A stretch of DNA of 15,414 nt from Actinomycetes bacterium (lineage in GTDB: Bacteria; Actinomycetota; Acidimicrobiia; Acidimicrobiales; RAAP-2). Every line of letters starts with the position of its first letter. Position 1 is the stretch's first letter. Of this stretch, positions 7,632 to 15,414 are shown one piece after another. Location: positions 1 through 15,414 of the forward strand of contig JAJYDR010000046.1 in the NCBI GenBank assembly GCA_021777285.1, in the 5' to 3' direction. The notes under the pieces are model-generated. The model did no database searches. It was given only the letters and a program-made list of their open reading frames with translations, and was not told the DNA's origin. The translations under genes and the position numbers were made by a program.

Positions 7632-8780
7632 GTGCCGGGCGACCCTCAATTTACCTCGTCGCGCGTTGGTGTGGTCGGGGCTGGCCAGCTCGCGAGGATG
7701 ATGGGCGAGGTCGCCCACCACGTTGGCGTCACACTCAGTGTCCTCGCGCAGCATGAGGACGACTCGGCCGTCGCCACGGCCGACCGCGTGGTCATCGGTG
7801 ATCCGAGCGATCCGGCGGCGCTCGCTGAACTCGCACGCGAGGTCGACGTGGTCACTTTCGACCACGAACTCGTGGACCTCGAGCTCTTGGACGTCCTCGC
7901 CCGCGACGGGATCACCCTGCGGCCCAGTCCGTCGTCGCTGCGCTACGCCGTCGACAAGGCCTACCAGCGCGTCCGCTTCGCCGAGCACGGTCTGCCCGTG
8001 CCGCGATTCATCGTCACGGATTCTCGAAACGACCCGGCGCTGCACGCGTTCCTTGACTCCTTGGCCGTCCCGCCGGTCGTCAAAGTGGCCCGTGGCGGCT
8101 ACGACGGGCGCGGCGTCTTCTTCCCCGACCGGGTCGGGGACGTCGCCGCGCTCGTCGAGTCCCTCGACACCGTCGTCGTGGTCGAGGAGCGCCTCGAGCT
8201 ACGCGGCGAGGTCGCCCAACTGCTGGTGCGCGCGCACGACGGCGAAGTCGCTCACTACCCCCTCGTCACGACCGTGCAGTCTGACGGGATGTGCGTCGAG
8301 GTCCGATTTCCGAGTCAGTTCCCCGAACTCGCCGCCGAGGCCGCCGCAATCGGCCACGCGGTCGCCGATCTCGTGAGCGCGATCGGGATCATCGCGATCG
8401 AGCTCTTCGTGACCGACGCGGGCCTCGTGATCAACGAGGTCGCCCTTCGCCCGCACAACACCGGCCACTGGACCATCGAGGGAGCCGCGACCGACCAGTT
8501 CTCCAACCACCTGCGCGCGGTCAGCGGTCAGCGGCTGGGCTCGACCGAGCCGGTCGTCGCCCACGCCGTCATGGTCAACGTCGTCGGCGCGAACGAGCCG
8601 GCGATGCCGGCCGCCGGTCGGGCGGTCGGCGGCGCGTTCGTCCACGACTACGGCAAGGCGTGGCGACAAGGGCGCAAGCTCGGTCACGTCACGGCCGTCG
8701 ATGACGACCCCGAACGCGCGCGCGTGACAGCATGGGCGGGGGCCCTGGCTTACGGGACCCAAACGAGGGAGGCGACGTGA
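7632..8780 (+). CDS. purK: N5-carboxyaminoimidazole ribonucleotide synthase
   Basis: PurK uses ATP and bicarbonate to convert AIR into N5-CAIR in purine synthesis. With GTG at 7632 the protein has 382 residues, the normal length. The N-terminal region has [13 protein letters not shown] (residues 12-24) and VVTFDHE. The ATP-grasp core follows, with [18 protein letters not shown] (151-161), [13 protein letters not shown], and the PurK signature [13 protein letters not shown] (268-280) with [15 protein letters not shown]. The region usually containing ExFxREL reads ERLELRGEV, a small deviation. A GTG at 7626 is also possible. The last bases overlap the start of purE (GTGA), so the two are translationally coupled. 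Confidence 0.95.
   Translation: MPGDPQFTSSRVGVVGAGQLARMMGEVAHHVGVTLSVLAQHEDDSAVATADRVVIGDPSDPAALAELAREVDVVTFDHELVDLELLDVLARDGITLRPSPSSLRYAVDKAYQRVRFAEHGLPVPRFIVTDSRNDPALHAFLDSLAVPPVVKVARGGYDGRGVFFPDRVGDVAALVESLDTVVVVEERLELRGEVAQLLVRAHDGEVAHYPLVTTVQSDGMCVEVRFPSQFPELAAEAAAIGHAVADLVSAIGIIAIELFVTDAGLVINEVALRPHNTGHWTIEGAATDQFSNHLRAVSGQRLGSTEPVVAHAVMVNVVGANEPAMPAAGRAVGGAFVHDYGKAWRQGRKLGHVTAVDDDPERARVTAWAGALAYGTQTREAT
8765..8772 (+). promoter_or_regulatory. Ribosome binding site of purE
   Basis: GAGGGAGG lies inside the end of purK, four bases before the GTG at 8777. It fixes the purE start at the GTGA overlap and rules out the longer in-frame start at 8732. Confidence 0.7.
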
Positions 8781-9274
8781 GCGCGATCGTGGGCGTGGTG
8801 ATGGGCAGCTCCTCGGACCTCGACGTGATGGCCGGGGCCGGGGCCGTGCTGGACGACTTCGGCGTCGAACACGAGGTGCGCGTCGTCTCGGCCCACCGCA
8901 CTCCCGATGACATGCTCGCCTACGGTCGAGACGCCCGGGACCGGGGTCTGCGCGTCATCATCGCCGGCGCGGGCGGTGCGGCGCACCTGCCCGGCATGCT
9001 CGCTGCGACGACCTCGCTGCCGGTGATTGGTGTGCCGGTCGCCCTCGCACGCCTCGACGGGCTCGACTCGCTGCTCAGCATCGTCCAGATGCCCCGTGGC
9101 GTTCCCGTGGCGACCGTCGCGGTCAACGGGGCGGCCAACGCCGCCCTGCTCGCCCTGCGAATCCTCGCGGTGGGCGACACGGTACTGAGCGCCCGCCTCG
9201 ACGAGCACCGCCGCGCGCTCGCCGACGAAGCCCGCGCCCAAGACCTCGGACTCGGTCGTCGACGGGATTCTTAG
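8777..9274 (+). CDS. purE: N5-carboxyaminoimidazole ribonucleotide mutase
   Basis: PurE moves the carboxylate of N5-CAIR to carbon 4, giving CAIR; it is the partner step to PurK encoded just upstream. The 165 residues are typical of the class I octameric enzyme. Hallmarks are GSSSDLDVM (10-18), SAHRTP with the catalytic His40, [25 protein letters not shown], and [22 protein letters not shown] near the C-terminus. The start is GTG overlapping the purK TGA. The presence of PurK shows that this is the N5-CAIR route and not the animal-type direct carboxylase. Confidence 0.96.
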   Translation: MSAIVGVVMGSSSDLDVMAGAGAVLDDFGVEHEVRVVSAHRTPDDMLAYGRDARDRGLRVIIAGAGGAAHLPGMLAATTSLPVIGVPVALARLDGLDSLLSIVQMPRGVPVATVAVNGAANAALLALRILAVGDTVLSARLDEHRRALADEARAQDLGLGRRRDS

Positions 9275-9307
9275 CCCATCTGGAGCCTCTCGGCGCCTCG
9301 GGGCCCC

Positions 9308-9313
9308 TATTCT
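9308..9313 (+). promoter_or_regulatory. Putative -10 element of the pspA operon
   Basis: TATTCT fits TAnnnT and predicts transcription starting near 9320. The short leader then carries AAGGAGGT (9326-9333) before the ATG at 9337. No -35 consensus is visible at the usual distance, so an alternative sigma factor or an activator is possible. Confidence 0.45.
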
Positions 9314-9336
9314 GGGCAAGTGACCAAGGAGGTCCC

Positions 9337-10071
9337 ATGGGTGTAGGGAAGCGTCTCGCGACCATCTTCAAGGCCAAGTCGAACGCCGCGTTGAACAAGA
9401 TGGAGGATCCACGCCAGACGTTGGACCTCTCGTACGAGGAGCAGCTCGAGAACCTGACCAAGGTCCGTCGGGCTGTCGCGGACGTCGCGACGGCGCGCAA
9501 GCGCGTTGAGATCCAGGCCGAACAGCTGAAGGGCCAGGGCGACAAGCTCGCCGAACAGGCCAAGGCCGCGCTGGGACAGAACAACGAGGCCCTGGCCCGC
9601 GAGGCCCTCTCGCGCCGCGAAGCAATCGCCGCGCAGTTAAAGGACCTCGACACCCAACACGCGACCATCGTCGAGCAAGAGGAAAAGCTGACCGAGACGG
9701 CCCAGAAGCTCCAGACCGAGGTCGAAGCCTTCCGCACCAAGAAGGAGACGATCAAGGCCACCTACACCGCCGCCGAGGCGTCAGCGCACGTTTCGGAGGC
9801 CGTGAGTGGGATCTCGGCCTCGATGGGCGACGCCGGTGCGGCCCTCCAACGGGCCCAGGACAAGGTCGCTGAGATGCAGGCTCGAAGCGGCGCGCTGGAC
9901 GAGCTGCTGGCCTCGGGCGCGCTGACCGACCTCACGAGTTCGCGCGACGATATCCAGGCCCAGCTCGATCAGGCCAGTGCGACCTCCAACGTCGACGCCC
10001 AACTCGCGGCCCTCAAGGCCCAACTGGGCTCGAGTGACGCCACGAGCCTGCCCCCCGGAGCCGACCAGTGA
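9337..10071 (+). CDS. pspA: PspA/IM30 family membrane-stress protein
   Basis: PspA/IM30 proteins bind the inner face of the membrane, assemble into ESCRT-III-like polymers and protect damaged membranes. The 244 residues are almost entirely helical. An N-terminal amphipathic segment (GVGKRLATIFKAKSNAALNKM) leads into DPRQTLDLSYEEQLENL, the family signature, followed by long coiled coil to about residue 145 and a further helical segment (HVSEAVSGISASMGDAGAALQRAQDKV). The tail is flexible and Ser/Pro-containing. The ATG follows a strong AAGGAGGT. The stop overlaps the htpX start (GTGA), which ties the two genes together. Confidence 0.92.
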   Translation: MGVGKRLATIFKAKSNAALNKMEDPRQTLDLSYEEQLENLTKVRRAVADVATARKRVEIQAEQLKGQGDKLAEQAKAALGQNNEALAREALSRREAIAAQLKDLDTQHATIVEQEEKLTETAQKLQTEVEAFRTKKETIKATYTAAEASAHVSEAVSGISASMGDAGAALQRAQDKVAEMQARSGALDELLASGALTDLTSSRDDIQAQLDQASATSNVDAQLAALKAQLGSSDATSLPPGADQ

Positions 10072-10970
10072 GCTCCAAGATCGAATCGGATCGCGGCCTG
10101 AACTGGCGCATGTTCGTCACCGGGCTCGCCCTGGTGCTGCTGTACGGGATCATCGTGACGGTACTGTTGCGCCTCGGCGTCTCGACCCTGCTCGTCGTGG
10201 TCATCGCCGGCGTCGCGCTCGTGTCCCAGTACTACTTCTCGGACAAGATCGCGATGTTCTCGATGCACGCCCACGAGGTCACCCCCGCCCAGGAGCCGCA
10301 CCTGCACGAGATCGTCGATCGACTCTGCCTGCTCGCGAACATGCCCAAGCCTCGGGTCGGCGTCGCCGAGATGGACATGCCCAACGCCTTCGCCACGGGG
10401 CGCAACCCGAATCACGCCGTGATCTGTGCGACGCGCGGGCTCATGCGACGACTCAGTGACGAGGAACTCGAGGCCGTGCTCGCCCACGAACTGAGCCACG
10501 TCGCCCACCGCGACGTCGCGGTCATGACGATCGCCTCGGGTGTTGGCATGCTGGCCGGGCTGATCAGCCGCATCGCCATGTGGGGCGCGATGTTCTCGGG
10601 TGGCGGACGCAGCCGCGACGGCGAGAACCTGGTGTTGCTCGAGATGATCACGTGGCTCGTCTCGCTGCTCGTCTACGTGATCGCCTATCTCTTGACCATG
10701 GCGCTCTCGCGGTACCGCGAACTCGCGGCCGACCGCTCCGGGGCGATCCTCATCGGCAAGCCCAGCGTGCTCGCGAGCGCGCTCGTGCACATCACCGGCG
10801 ACATCGGCCGGATCCCACGGACCGACCTGCGCCAGGCTGAGGGGATGAACGCCTTCTTCTTCGCGCCGGCCTTGGCGAGCGGGACGGCAGCCTCGCTGTT
10901 CTCGACCCACCCGTCCCTCGAGGTGCGTCTCGACCAGCTGAACAAGCTCGAGCGCCAGTTGAACGGCTAG
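10068..10970 (+). CDS. htpX: HtpX-like membrane-bound M48 zinc metalloprotease
   Basis: HtpX-type proteases sit in the cytoplasmic membrane and degrade misfolded membrane proteins. The 300-residue protein has hydrophobic segments near 15-35 and 38-57, then the zinc site HELSH (140-144), two more membrane segments (about 151-172 and 188-212), and the third ligand in SRYRELAADR (Glu218, with Asp222). The MPNAFATGRNPNHAVICATRGL stretch (about 104-125) is typical of HtpX. It starts at a GTG overlapping the pspA stop and ends at a TAG that shares one base with the next GTG. The pairing with PspA and PspAB is characteristic of actinobacteria and supports a role in envelope stress. Confidence 0.94.
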   Translation: MSSKIESDRGLNWRMFVTGLALVLLYGIIVTVLLRLGVSTLLVVVIAGVALVSQYYFSDKIAMFSMHAHEVTPAQEPHLHEIVDRLCLLANMPKPRVGVAEMDMPNAFATGRNPNHAVICATRGLMRRLSDEELEAVLAHELSHVAHRDVAVMTIASGVGMLAGLISRIAMWGAMFSGGGRSRDGENLVLLEMITWLVSLLVYVIAYLLTMALSRYRELAADRSGAILIGKPSVLASALVHITGDIGRIPRTDLRQAEGMNAFFFAPALASGTAASLFSTHPSLEVRLDQLNKLERQLNG

Positions 10971-11545
10971 TGGGACTGCGCGACACGCTCTTCGGGCGCA
11001 CCAAACAGGTCGCACCGAAACTCGACAACCTCTTCGCGCTGCCCACGGCGGCCCTCACCCTCGAGAGCGAGCTCGAATTGGTCACCTCGGGCCAGGCGGG
11101 CCTCTGCTTCAAGGCCGGCAGCGGCGAGACCTCCACCGCCACCGACGAGGACATCAAACAGCTGCTGAACTTCGACGAAACCGCGAGTGACGTCACGTTC
11201 ACCACCGACCGTTTCGGGTTTCGCTGGATCGTGATCCACGACACCGACATCACCACCCTGGTCACCCGGATCCACGGCGCCGACACCTCCATGGTCGAGA
11301 ACGGCCTCGGCGCCCGGCTGCTCTGCGCCGTGTTCGGCTTCGTGCCCAAGACACCGCCGGGCGACGGGCCCGTGCGCCTCGTCTATCTCTTGAAGCAGGG
11401 CACCTTCTACCCCTTTGCGCCCACCGGCCCCGAACAACGCGACAACGAACTCGAACTCCGTGTCCGGTCCTTCCTCGACAAGGACCTGCCGATCGAGAAG
11501 GACCTTTCTCGCTGGATGGCCCTCTGGGAGGTCCCCGTCAACTGA
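10970..11545 (+). CDS. pspAB: PspA-associated protein PspAB
   Basis: The 191-residue protein matches what I know of PspAB, a protein found with PspA and HtpX in actinobacteria; its biochemical role is not established. Landmarks are GLRDTLFGRTKQVAPKLDNLFALP at the start, GQAGLCFKA, FGFRWIVI, LLCAVFGFVP, VYLLKQGTFYPFAPTGPEQRDNELELRVR, and the closing DLSRWMALW. No membrane segment or signal peptide is visible, so it should be cytoplasmic. The GTG start shares a base with the htpX TAG. The gene ends exactly against the stop codon of the convergent phhB-like gene, with TGATCA forming the joint. The small partner PspAA is not in this cluster. Confidence 0.85.
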   Translation: MGLRDTLFGRTKQVAPKLDNLFALPTAALTLESELELVTSGQAGLCFKAGSGETSTATDEDIKQLLNFDETASDVTFTTDRFGFRWIVIHDTDITTLVTRIHGADTSMVENGLGARLLCAVFGFVPKTPPGDGPVRLVYLLKQGTFYPFAPTGPEQRDNELELRVRSFLDKDLPIEKDLSRWMALWEVPVN

Positions 11546-11841
11546 TCAGTCCCCCGACCGGCCGATCAACTCGTCGAGAGCGTCGGCGTAGGCGAGGTCG
11601 AGTCCGGTCAGTCCGTCGCGGTCGTGCGTCCACAGTTCAACACGCACCTCACGGTAGACGAGCGTCACCACCGCGTGGTGGTCGAGTCGATCGGCTATCG
11701 GCACCTGATCGACGACCAGCTGCGCGGCCTCCCGGTGACTGGGGAAGTGCCAGTGCGCTACGAGGTGGCCGTCGACCAGCCGCCACGACGGATGCGTGAC
11801 GAGCCAGCCGTCGATCTCGCCGCCCGTGAGCCTCTGCGGCC

Positions 11842-11845
<4 letters not shown>
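11546..11845 (-). CDS. Pterin-4a-carbinolamine dehydratase
   Basis: This enzyme class dehydrates 4a-hydroxytetrahydrobiopterin, recycling the cofactor of aromatic amino acid hydroxylases; members without a hydroxylase partner may act elsewhere, such as in molybdopterin metabolism. The 99 residues fit the family. The active-site pattern is [23 protein letters not shown], with His56, His57 and His74. The usual HHP is HHA here, and the Leu-Thr-Gly-Leu-Asp segment after THD is as expected. The GTG start overlaps the fumC stop (GTGA). No phenylalanine hydroxylase gene lies in the window, so the pterin substrate is uncertain. Confidence 0.85.
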
Positions 11846-13230
<1,385 letters not shown>

Positions 13231-13234
13231 CGTT

Positions 13235-13240
13235 CCTCCT
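13235..13240 (-). promoter_or_regulatory. Shine-Dalgarno site of fumC
   Basis: AGGAGG on the minus strand overlaps the stop codon of nfo and stands four bases before the fumC ATG. It confirms the internal start and excludes the longer open frame that reads back through nfo. Confidence 0.8.
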
Positions 13241-14141
13241 ACTTGGTTTCCATCGATTTCGCCCCGCCCCGACGATAGAGCGCGACCCCGCGCTCGACGA
13301 CCGCGCGCGCGGCGGCCACGTCCTCGGCGCGCGGTCCGTCGCCGTCGCCCGGCACCTCGAGCAGCAGTGGCAGATCGCGCACCTTGGGGTGTCCGACGAG
13401 CGCGGCGAGTCCCGCCTCGCCGATCTCGCCCTCGCCGATGTTCGCGTGCCGGTCGCGGTTCGAGCCAAAGGCCGTCTTGGAGTCGTTCAGGTGCAGGCAG
13501 CGCAACCGTTCGACGCCGATGCGCTGCTCGACGTCTCGGATCAGTCGGCGCGCGGCGCTCGGCGTCGCGTAGTCGACGCCGCTCGCGAAGAGGTGCTGGG
13601 TGTCCAGGCAGATCCCGAGTCGCTCGTCGTTGCCGCTCGCTTCGAGCAAAACCTCGATCTCCTCGAGGCTGCGTCCCACCGTCCCCCCGGCGCCGGCGGC
13701 GTTCTCGATCAGGATCGGGCAACGCGTATCGGTCGCCCCCGCGTCGTCCATGGCCCGGGCGAACGCGCCGACGACCTGGTCCACGACCTCATCGAAGCCC
13801 GCGCCCTTGTGGCTGCCGACGTGCAAGATGACCCCTGACGCGCCCATGGCGCGCCCCACGCGCAGGTTATGGGTGAGCGCCGCGACAGATTTCTCGTAGA
13901 GCTCGGGGTCGGCGGTCGCGAGGTTGATGAGGTACGTCGCGTGACAGAACGTGTCGGTGATGCTCGGGTGGTCGCGCTGGGCCTCTCGGTACGCCTCGAG
14001 GACCTCGGGCGCGTACTGGCTCGGTTTCCACATCCTCGGGCTCTGAACGAATACCTGGATCGAGGTCGCGCCGATGGCCACCCCAGCGTCCAGCGACGGG
14101 ATCAACGTCCCGCCGCCGCGCACGTGCGCACCGATGTTCAT
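13239..14141 (-). CDS. nfo: Endonuclease IV (AP endonuclease, deoxyribonuclease IV)
   Basis: Endonuclease IV cleaves DNA at abasic sites during base excision repair and uses three zinc ions. The 300-residue protein begins [11 protein letters not shown] and retains all nine metal ligands expected from the E. coli enzyme: His67, His107, Glu146, Asp180, His183, His217, Asp230, His232 and Glu262. The surrounding motifs are [53 protein letters not shown] and [12 protein letters not shown]. In a few places the family consensus is altered (HVGS for HPGS, LEVP for LETP), which should be tolerated. The ATG at 14139-14141 is seven bases after TAGTTT, suggesting leaderless expression. It heads the operon nfo-fumC-pterin dehydratase. 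Confidence 0.95.
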   Translation of the reverse strand: MNIGAHVRGGGTLIPSLDAGVAIGATSIQVFVQSPRMWKPSQYAPEVLEAYREAQRDHPSITDTFCHATYLINLATADPELYEKSVAALTHNLRVGRAMGASGVILHVGSHKGAGFDEVVDQVVGAFARAMDDAGATDTRCPILIENAAGAGGTVGRSLEEIEVLLEASGNDERLGICLDTQHLFASGVDYATPSAARRLIRDVEQRIGVERLRCLHLNDSKTAFGSNRDRHANIGEGEIGEAGLAALVGHPKVRDLPLLLEVPGDGDGPRAEDVAAARAVVERGVALYRRGGAKSMETK

Positions 14142-14148
14142 AACGACA

Positions 14149-14154
14149 AAACTA
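14149..14154 (-). promoter_or_regulatory. Putative leaderless -10 element of nfo
   Basis: Read on the minus strand TAGTTT is followed by seven bases and the ATG of nfo. A possible -35 element TTGGGT lies 18 bases upstream and overlaps the inverted repeat at 14158-14176. Confidence 0.5.
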
Positions 14155-14155
14155 C

Positions 14156-14161
14156 TAGGGT
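14156..14161 (+). promoter_or_regulatory. Putative -10 element of the PPOX gene
   Basis: TAGGGT fits the TAnnnT pattern and predicts a start near 14168. It overlaps the left arm of the inverted repeat and is within two bases of the opposing nfo -10 element. Confidence 0.4.
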
Positions 14162-14176
14162 CAGAACAACTGACCC
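14158..14176. promoter_or_regulatory. Perfect 7-bp inverted repeat, candidate operator between nfo and the PPOX gene
   Basis: GGGTCAG and CTGACCC are separated by AACAA, giving a perfect 19-base palindromic site. It covers the putative -10 and start region of the PPOX promoter and the upstream part of the nfo promoter. Its size and placement suit a dimeric repressor that could act on both genes. If transcription starts near 14168 the whole hairpin would not be in the RNA, so a DNA site is more likely than an RNA structure. The protein that binds it cannot be named. Confidence 0.5.
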
Positions 14177-14183
14177 AAAGGAG
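14177..14183 (+). promoter_or_regulatory. Shine-Dalgarno site of the PPOX gene
   Basis: AAAGGAG stands four bases before the GTG at 14188. It directly follows the inverted repeat and rules out the upstream in-frame start at 14074, which lies within nfo. Confidence 0.7.
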
Positions 14184-14187
14184 TGCC

Positions 14188-14589
14188 GTGACCGATACCT
14201 TCACCGACGCCTCGCGCGCCATCTTCGCCAAGCGGGTCCTCGCCCACGTCGCGAGCCTCGCACCCGACGGATCCCCCAACGTGACCCCCGTGTGGGTCGA
14301 GCTCGACGGTGACGACGTGATCATCAACACCTCCCTCGGACGGGCCAAGGCGCGCAATCTGGCGTCGGACCCCCGCGTGGCGGTGTCGCTCACCGACCCG
14401 GACAACCCCTACGTCGCGATCGCGCTGCGCGGCACCGTGGTCGGCTTCACGACCGACGGCGCCGACGAAGTCATCGACCGGCTCGCCAAGAAGTATCTCG
14501 ACGTGGACACCTACCCGCATCGCCGCGAGGGTGAGGTCCGCGTCACGGTGCGCATCCGTCCCGATCGGATCGCCGCCCAGCCGGAGTAG
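14188..14589 (+). CDS. PPOX-class F420-dependent oxidoreductase (split-barrel)
   Basis: This cytoplasmic protein of 133 residues belongs to the split-barrel flavin/deazaflavin family; actinobacterial relatives bind F420 and reduce diverse compounds, but the physiological substrate is unknown. Landmarks are LAPDGSPNVTPVWVELDGDDVIINTSLGRAKARNLASDPRVAVSLTD, in which the Gly-Arg-x-Lys region usually contacts the cofactor phosphate, and then RLAKKYLDVDTYPHRREGEVRVTVRIRPDRI. The GTG start follows AAAGGAG. It is divergent from nfo with a palindrome between, and it ends 16 bases before the stop of the convergent minus-strand gene. Confidence 0.9.
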   Translation: MTDTFTDASRAIFAKRVLAHVASLAPDGSPNVTPVWVELDGDDVIINTSLGRAKARNLASDPRVAVSLTDPDNPYVAIALRGTVVGFTTDGADEVIDRLAKKYLDVDTYPHRREGEVRVTVRIRPDRIAAQPE

Positions 14590-14605
14590 TCGACGCTTCC
14601 GTTTG

Positions 14606-15076
14606 TTAGTCCTGGAAGTGACGAGCGGTGTCCGTCGCCTCCACGGGCGCGCCGTAGAGCAGGGTCGAGCCATCGCCGAGGTGGCCATCCACGGCGTACC
14701 AGACGGTGATCGGCCGAGGCGGGGCCGGACGGTTGTAGGCCCCGCGCACCGTCAAGACGTCGGTCGCGAGGTTCACCTCGTCGTCGGTCAGCATCGCGCG
14801 CACCACGGCCGCCTGCTCACTCGCCCGCTCACCGTCGATCACGACGTGGTCGAAGTCCCCGAGCCAGCTGAGCGTCGCGATGTCGCGTGCTGCCATCGAC
14901 GCCGGGTAGTCCTGGCCGACGACCAACCAGGGGCCGAGCGGCCCGAGTGACCGGTCCCGGGCTCCCAGAGCCACCACGACGTCGCCATCGAGTACCGACG
15001 CCACGACGGGTCCGCCACCTCGCGTGTCCAGGCGGACCAGGTCGGTGACCGCGAGCACGACGTGGGTCATCTCCAT
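14606..15076 (-). CDS. Unrecognised 156-residue protein, possibly a shortened luciferase-like protein
   Basis: I do not recognise this as a named family. It starts MEMTHVVLAVTDLVRLD and has no signal peptide, membrane segment or cysteine. Its middle (about residues 57-135) reads like part of an LLM-class TIM barrel: DYPASMAARDIATLSWLGDF resembles the hPxxlAxxxaTLdxLS strand-helix, and EQAAVVRAMLTDDEVNL followed by VRGAYNRPAPPRPITVW resembles the helix, GexV loop and PxPxQxPxPPIWV stretch of that family. At 156 residues it would lack most of a barrel. I chose ATG at 15074-15076, one base after the DUF2469 stop. A second ATG (15070) and an upstream TTG (15112) are possible. It is almost certainly co-transcribed with the DUF2469 gene. 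Confidence 0.7.
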   Translation of the reverse strand: MEMTHVVLAVTDLVRLDTRGGGPVVASVLDGDVVVALGARDRSLGPLGPWLVVGQDYPASMAARDIATLSWLGDFDHVVIDGERASEQAAVVRAMLTDDEVNLATDVLTVRGAYNRPAPPRPITVWYAVDGHLGDGSTLLYGAPVEATDTARHFQD

Positions 15077-15077
15077 G

Positions 15078-15374
15078 TCAGGGCTGGAGGTCTTCCTTGG
15101 GGAGTCGCTCAATGTTGACGTCGCGGAACGTCAGTACTCGCACGGAGGGGACGAACCGGGCGGCGCGGTACATATCCCAGACCCAAGCGTCGCTCAAGGT
15201 CACCTCGAGCATCGTCGGGGTCGTCGCGCGCACCTCGACGGCGACGTCATTGGCTAGGTAGAAGCGCCGGTCCGTCTCCACGGCGTAGTGGAACATCCCC
15301 ACCACGGCCTTGTATTCCTGGACCAACGCCAGTTCGAGGGTCGACTCGTAGTCGTCGAGCTCTTCGTCGCCCAT
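15078..15374 (-). CDS. DUF2469 family protein
   Basis: The 98-residue protein matches the actinobacterial DUF2469 family, whose function is unknown. Typical stretches are EYKAVVGMFHYAVETDRRFYLANDVAVEV, LSDAWVWDMYRAARFV and VRVLTFRDVNIERL. The acidic N-terminus (MGDEELDDYESTLE) is also characteristic. In many actinobacteria the gene lies just after rnhB (ribonuclease HII) and near yraN; here the window ends 40 bases upstream, so that cannot be seen. The ATG has a weak TAAGG six bases before it. The stop lies one base before the ATG of the next gene, so coupling is likely. Confidence 0.9.
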   Translation of the reverse strand: MGDEELDDYESTLELALVQEYKAVVGMFHYAVETDRRFYLANDVAVEVRATTPTMLEVTLSDAWVWDMYRAARFVPSVRVLTFRDVNIERLPKEDLQP

Positions 15375-15414
15375 GCGGGCCTTACGCGCGCTCGGTTACG
15401 CGCCGTTCCTTGAT

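Noticed and set aside
6666..8045. A 459-residue minus-strand frame extending the LLM gene upstream
   Set aside because: The first 149 residues lie opposite purK and have shadow composition. The family N-terminus begins at the ATG at 7598.
9275..9307. Possible terminator between purE and pspA
   Set aside because: The stretch contains GGCGCC and GGGGCCCC palindromes and a distant GCCCA/TGGGC pair, but no stable stem followed by a T run.
13239..14405. A longer start for nfo, up to 88 residues upstream
   Set aside because: The upstream part overlaps the divergent PPOX gene, and the endonuclease IV N-terminus MNIGAHV begins at 14141.
15375..15414. Possible 3' end of an upstream minus-strand gene (rnhB expected in actinobacteria)
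   Set aside because: One frame gives ten residues ending in TAA at 15382-15384, but that is too little to identify a gene.

Overview
The window is GC-rich and dense with genes, with frequent GTG starts. Several markers point to an actinobacterium: a DUF2469 protein, a PspA-HtpX-PspAB cluster, F420-type enzymes (a luciferase-like oxidoreductase and a split-barrel PPOX protein), and a short RecB-like nuclease of the mycobacterial kind. The secreted Cys-pair repeat protein and the many apparently leaderless genes remind me of Acidimicrobiia, but that class assignment is inference. I see no insertion sequence, integrase, tRNA, rRNA, CRISPR array or phage gene. No gene-free stretch exceeds about 130 bases, so this looks like ordinary chromosome.

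Layout, left to right. (1) 118-1797 (+): a secreted protein with eight CX5C-containing repeats and a C-terminal TIG-like domain. (2) 1798-3170 (-): an aldo/keto reductase and a DCC-family (DUF393) thiol-disulfide protein. The second is divergent from an MFS exporter at 3205-4431 (+). (3) 4406-4726 (-): a small conserved-looking protein of unknown function. (4) 4852-6271 (+): a Fe-S PD-(D/E)XK nuclease and a DsbA-like thioredoxin-fold protein. (5) 6273-7598 (-): an LLM-class oxidoreductase followed by a DoxX-like membrane protein. (6) 7632-9274 (+): purK-purE, the two-step carboxylation of AIR in purine synthesis. (7) 9337-11545 (+): pspA-htpX-pspAB, an envelope-stress module with overlapping stop and start codons. 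(8) 11546-14141 (-): an operon of nfo (endonuclease IV), fumC (fumarase) and a pterin-4a-carbinolamine dehydratase. (9) 14188-14589 (+): an F420-type PPOX protein divergent from nfo, with a perfect 7-bp inverted repeat between them. (10) 14606-15374 (-): a DUF2469 gene followed by an unrecognised small protein that looks like a shortened luciferase-like protein.

One pattern runs through the window. At least seven genes have a TAnnnT hexamer 6-7 bases before the start codon and no Shine-Dalgarno sequence. This is what is expected when transcription begins at the first base of the start codon (leaderless mRNA). Genes inside operons instead have clear Shine-Dalgarno sites or 1-4 base stop/start overlaps. 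I used this pattern to choose the starts of the MFS exporter, purK and others.

I do not see an obvious new defence or mobile system. The most interesting leads are the eight-repeat secreted protein, the leaderless promoter pattern, the palindrome between nfo and the PPOX gene, and the shortened LLM-like protein next to DUF2469.
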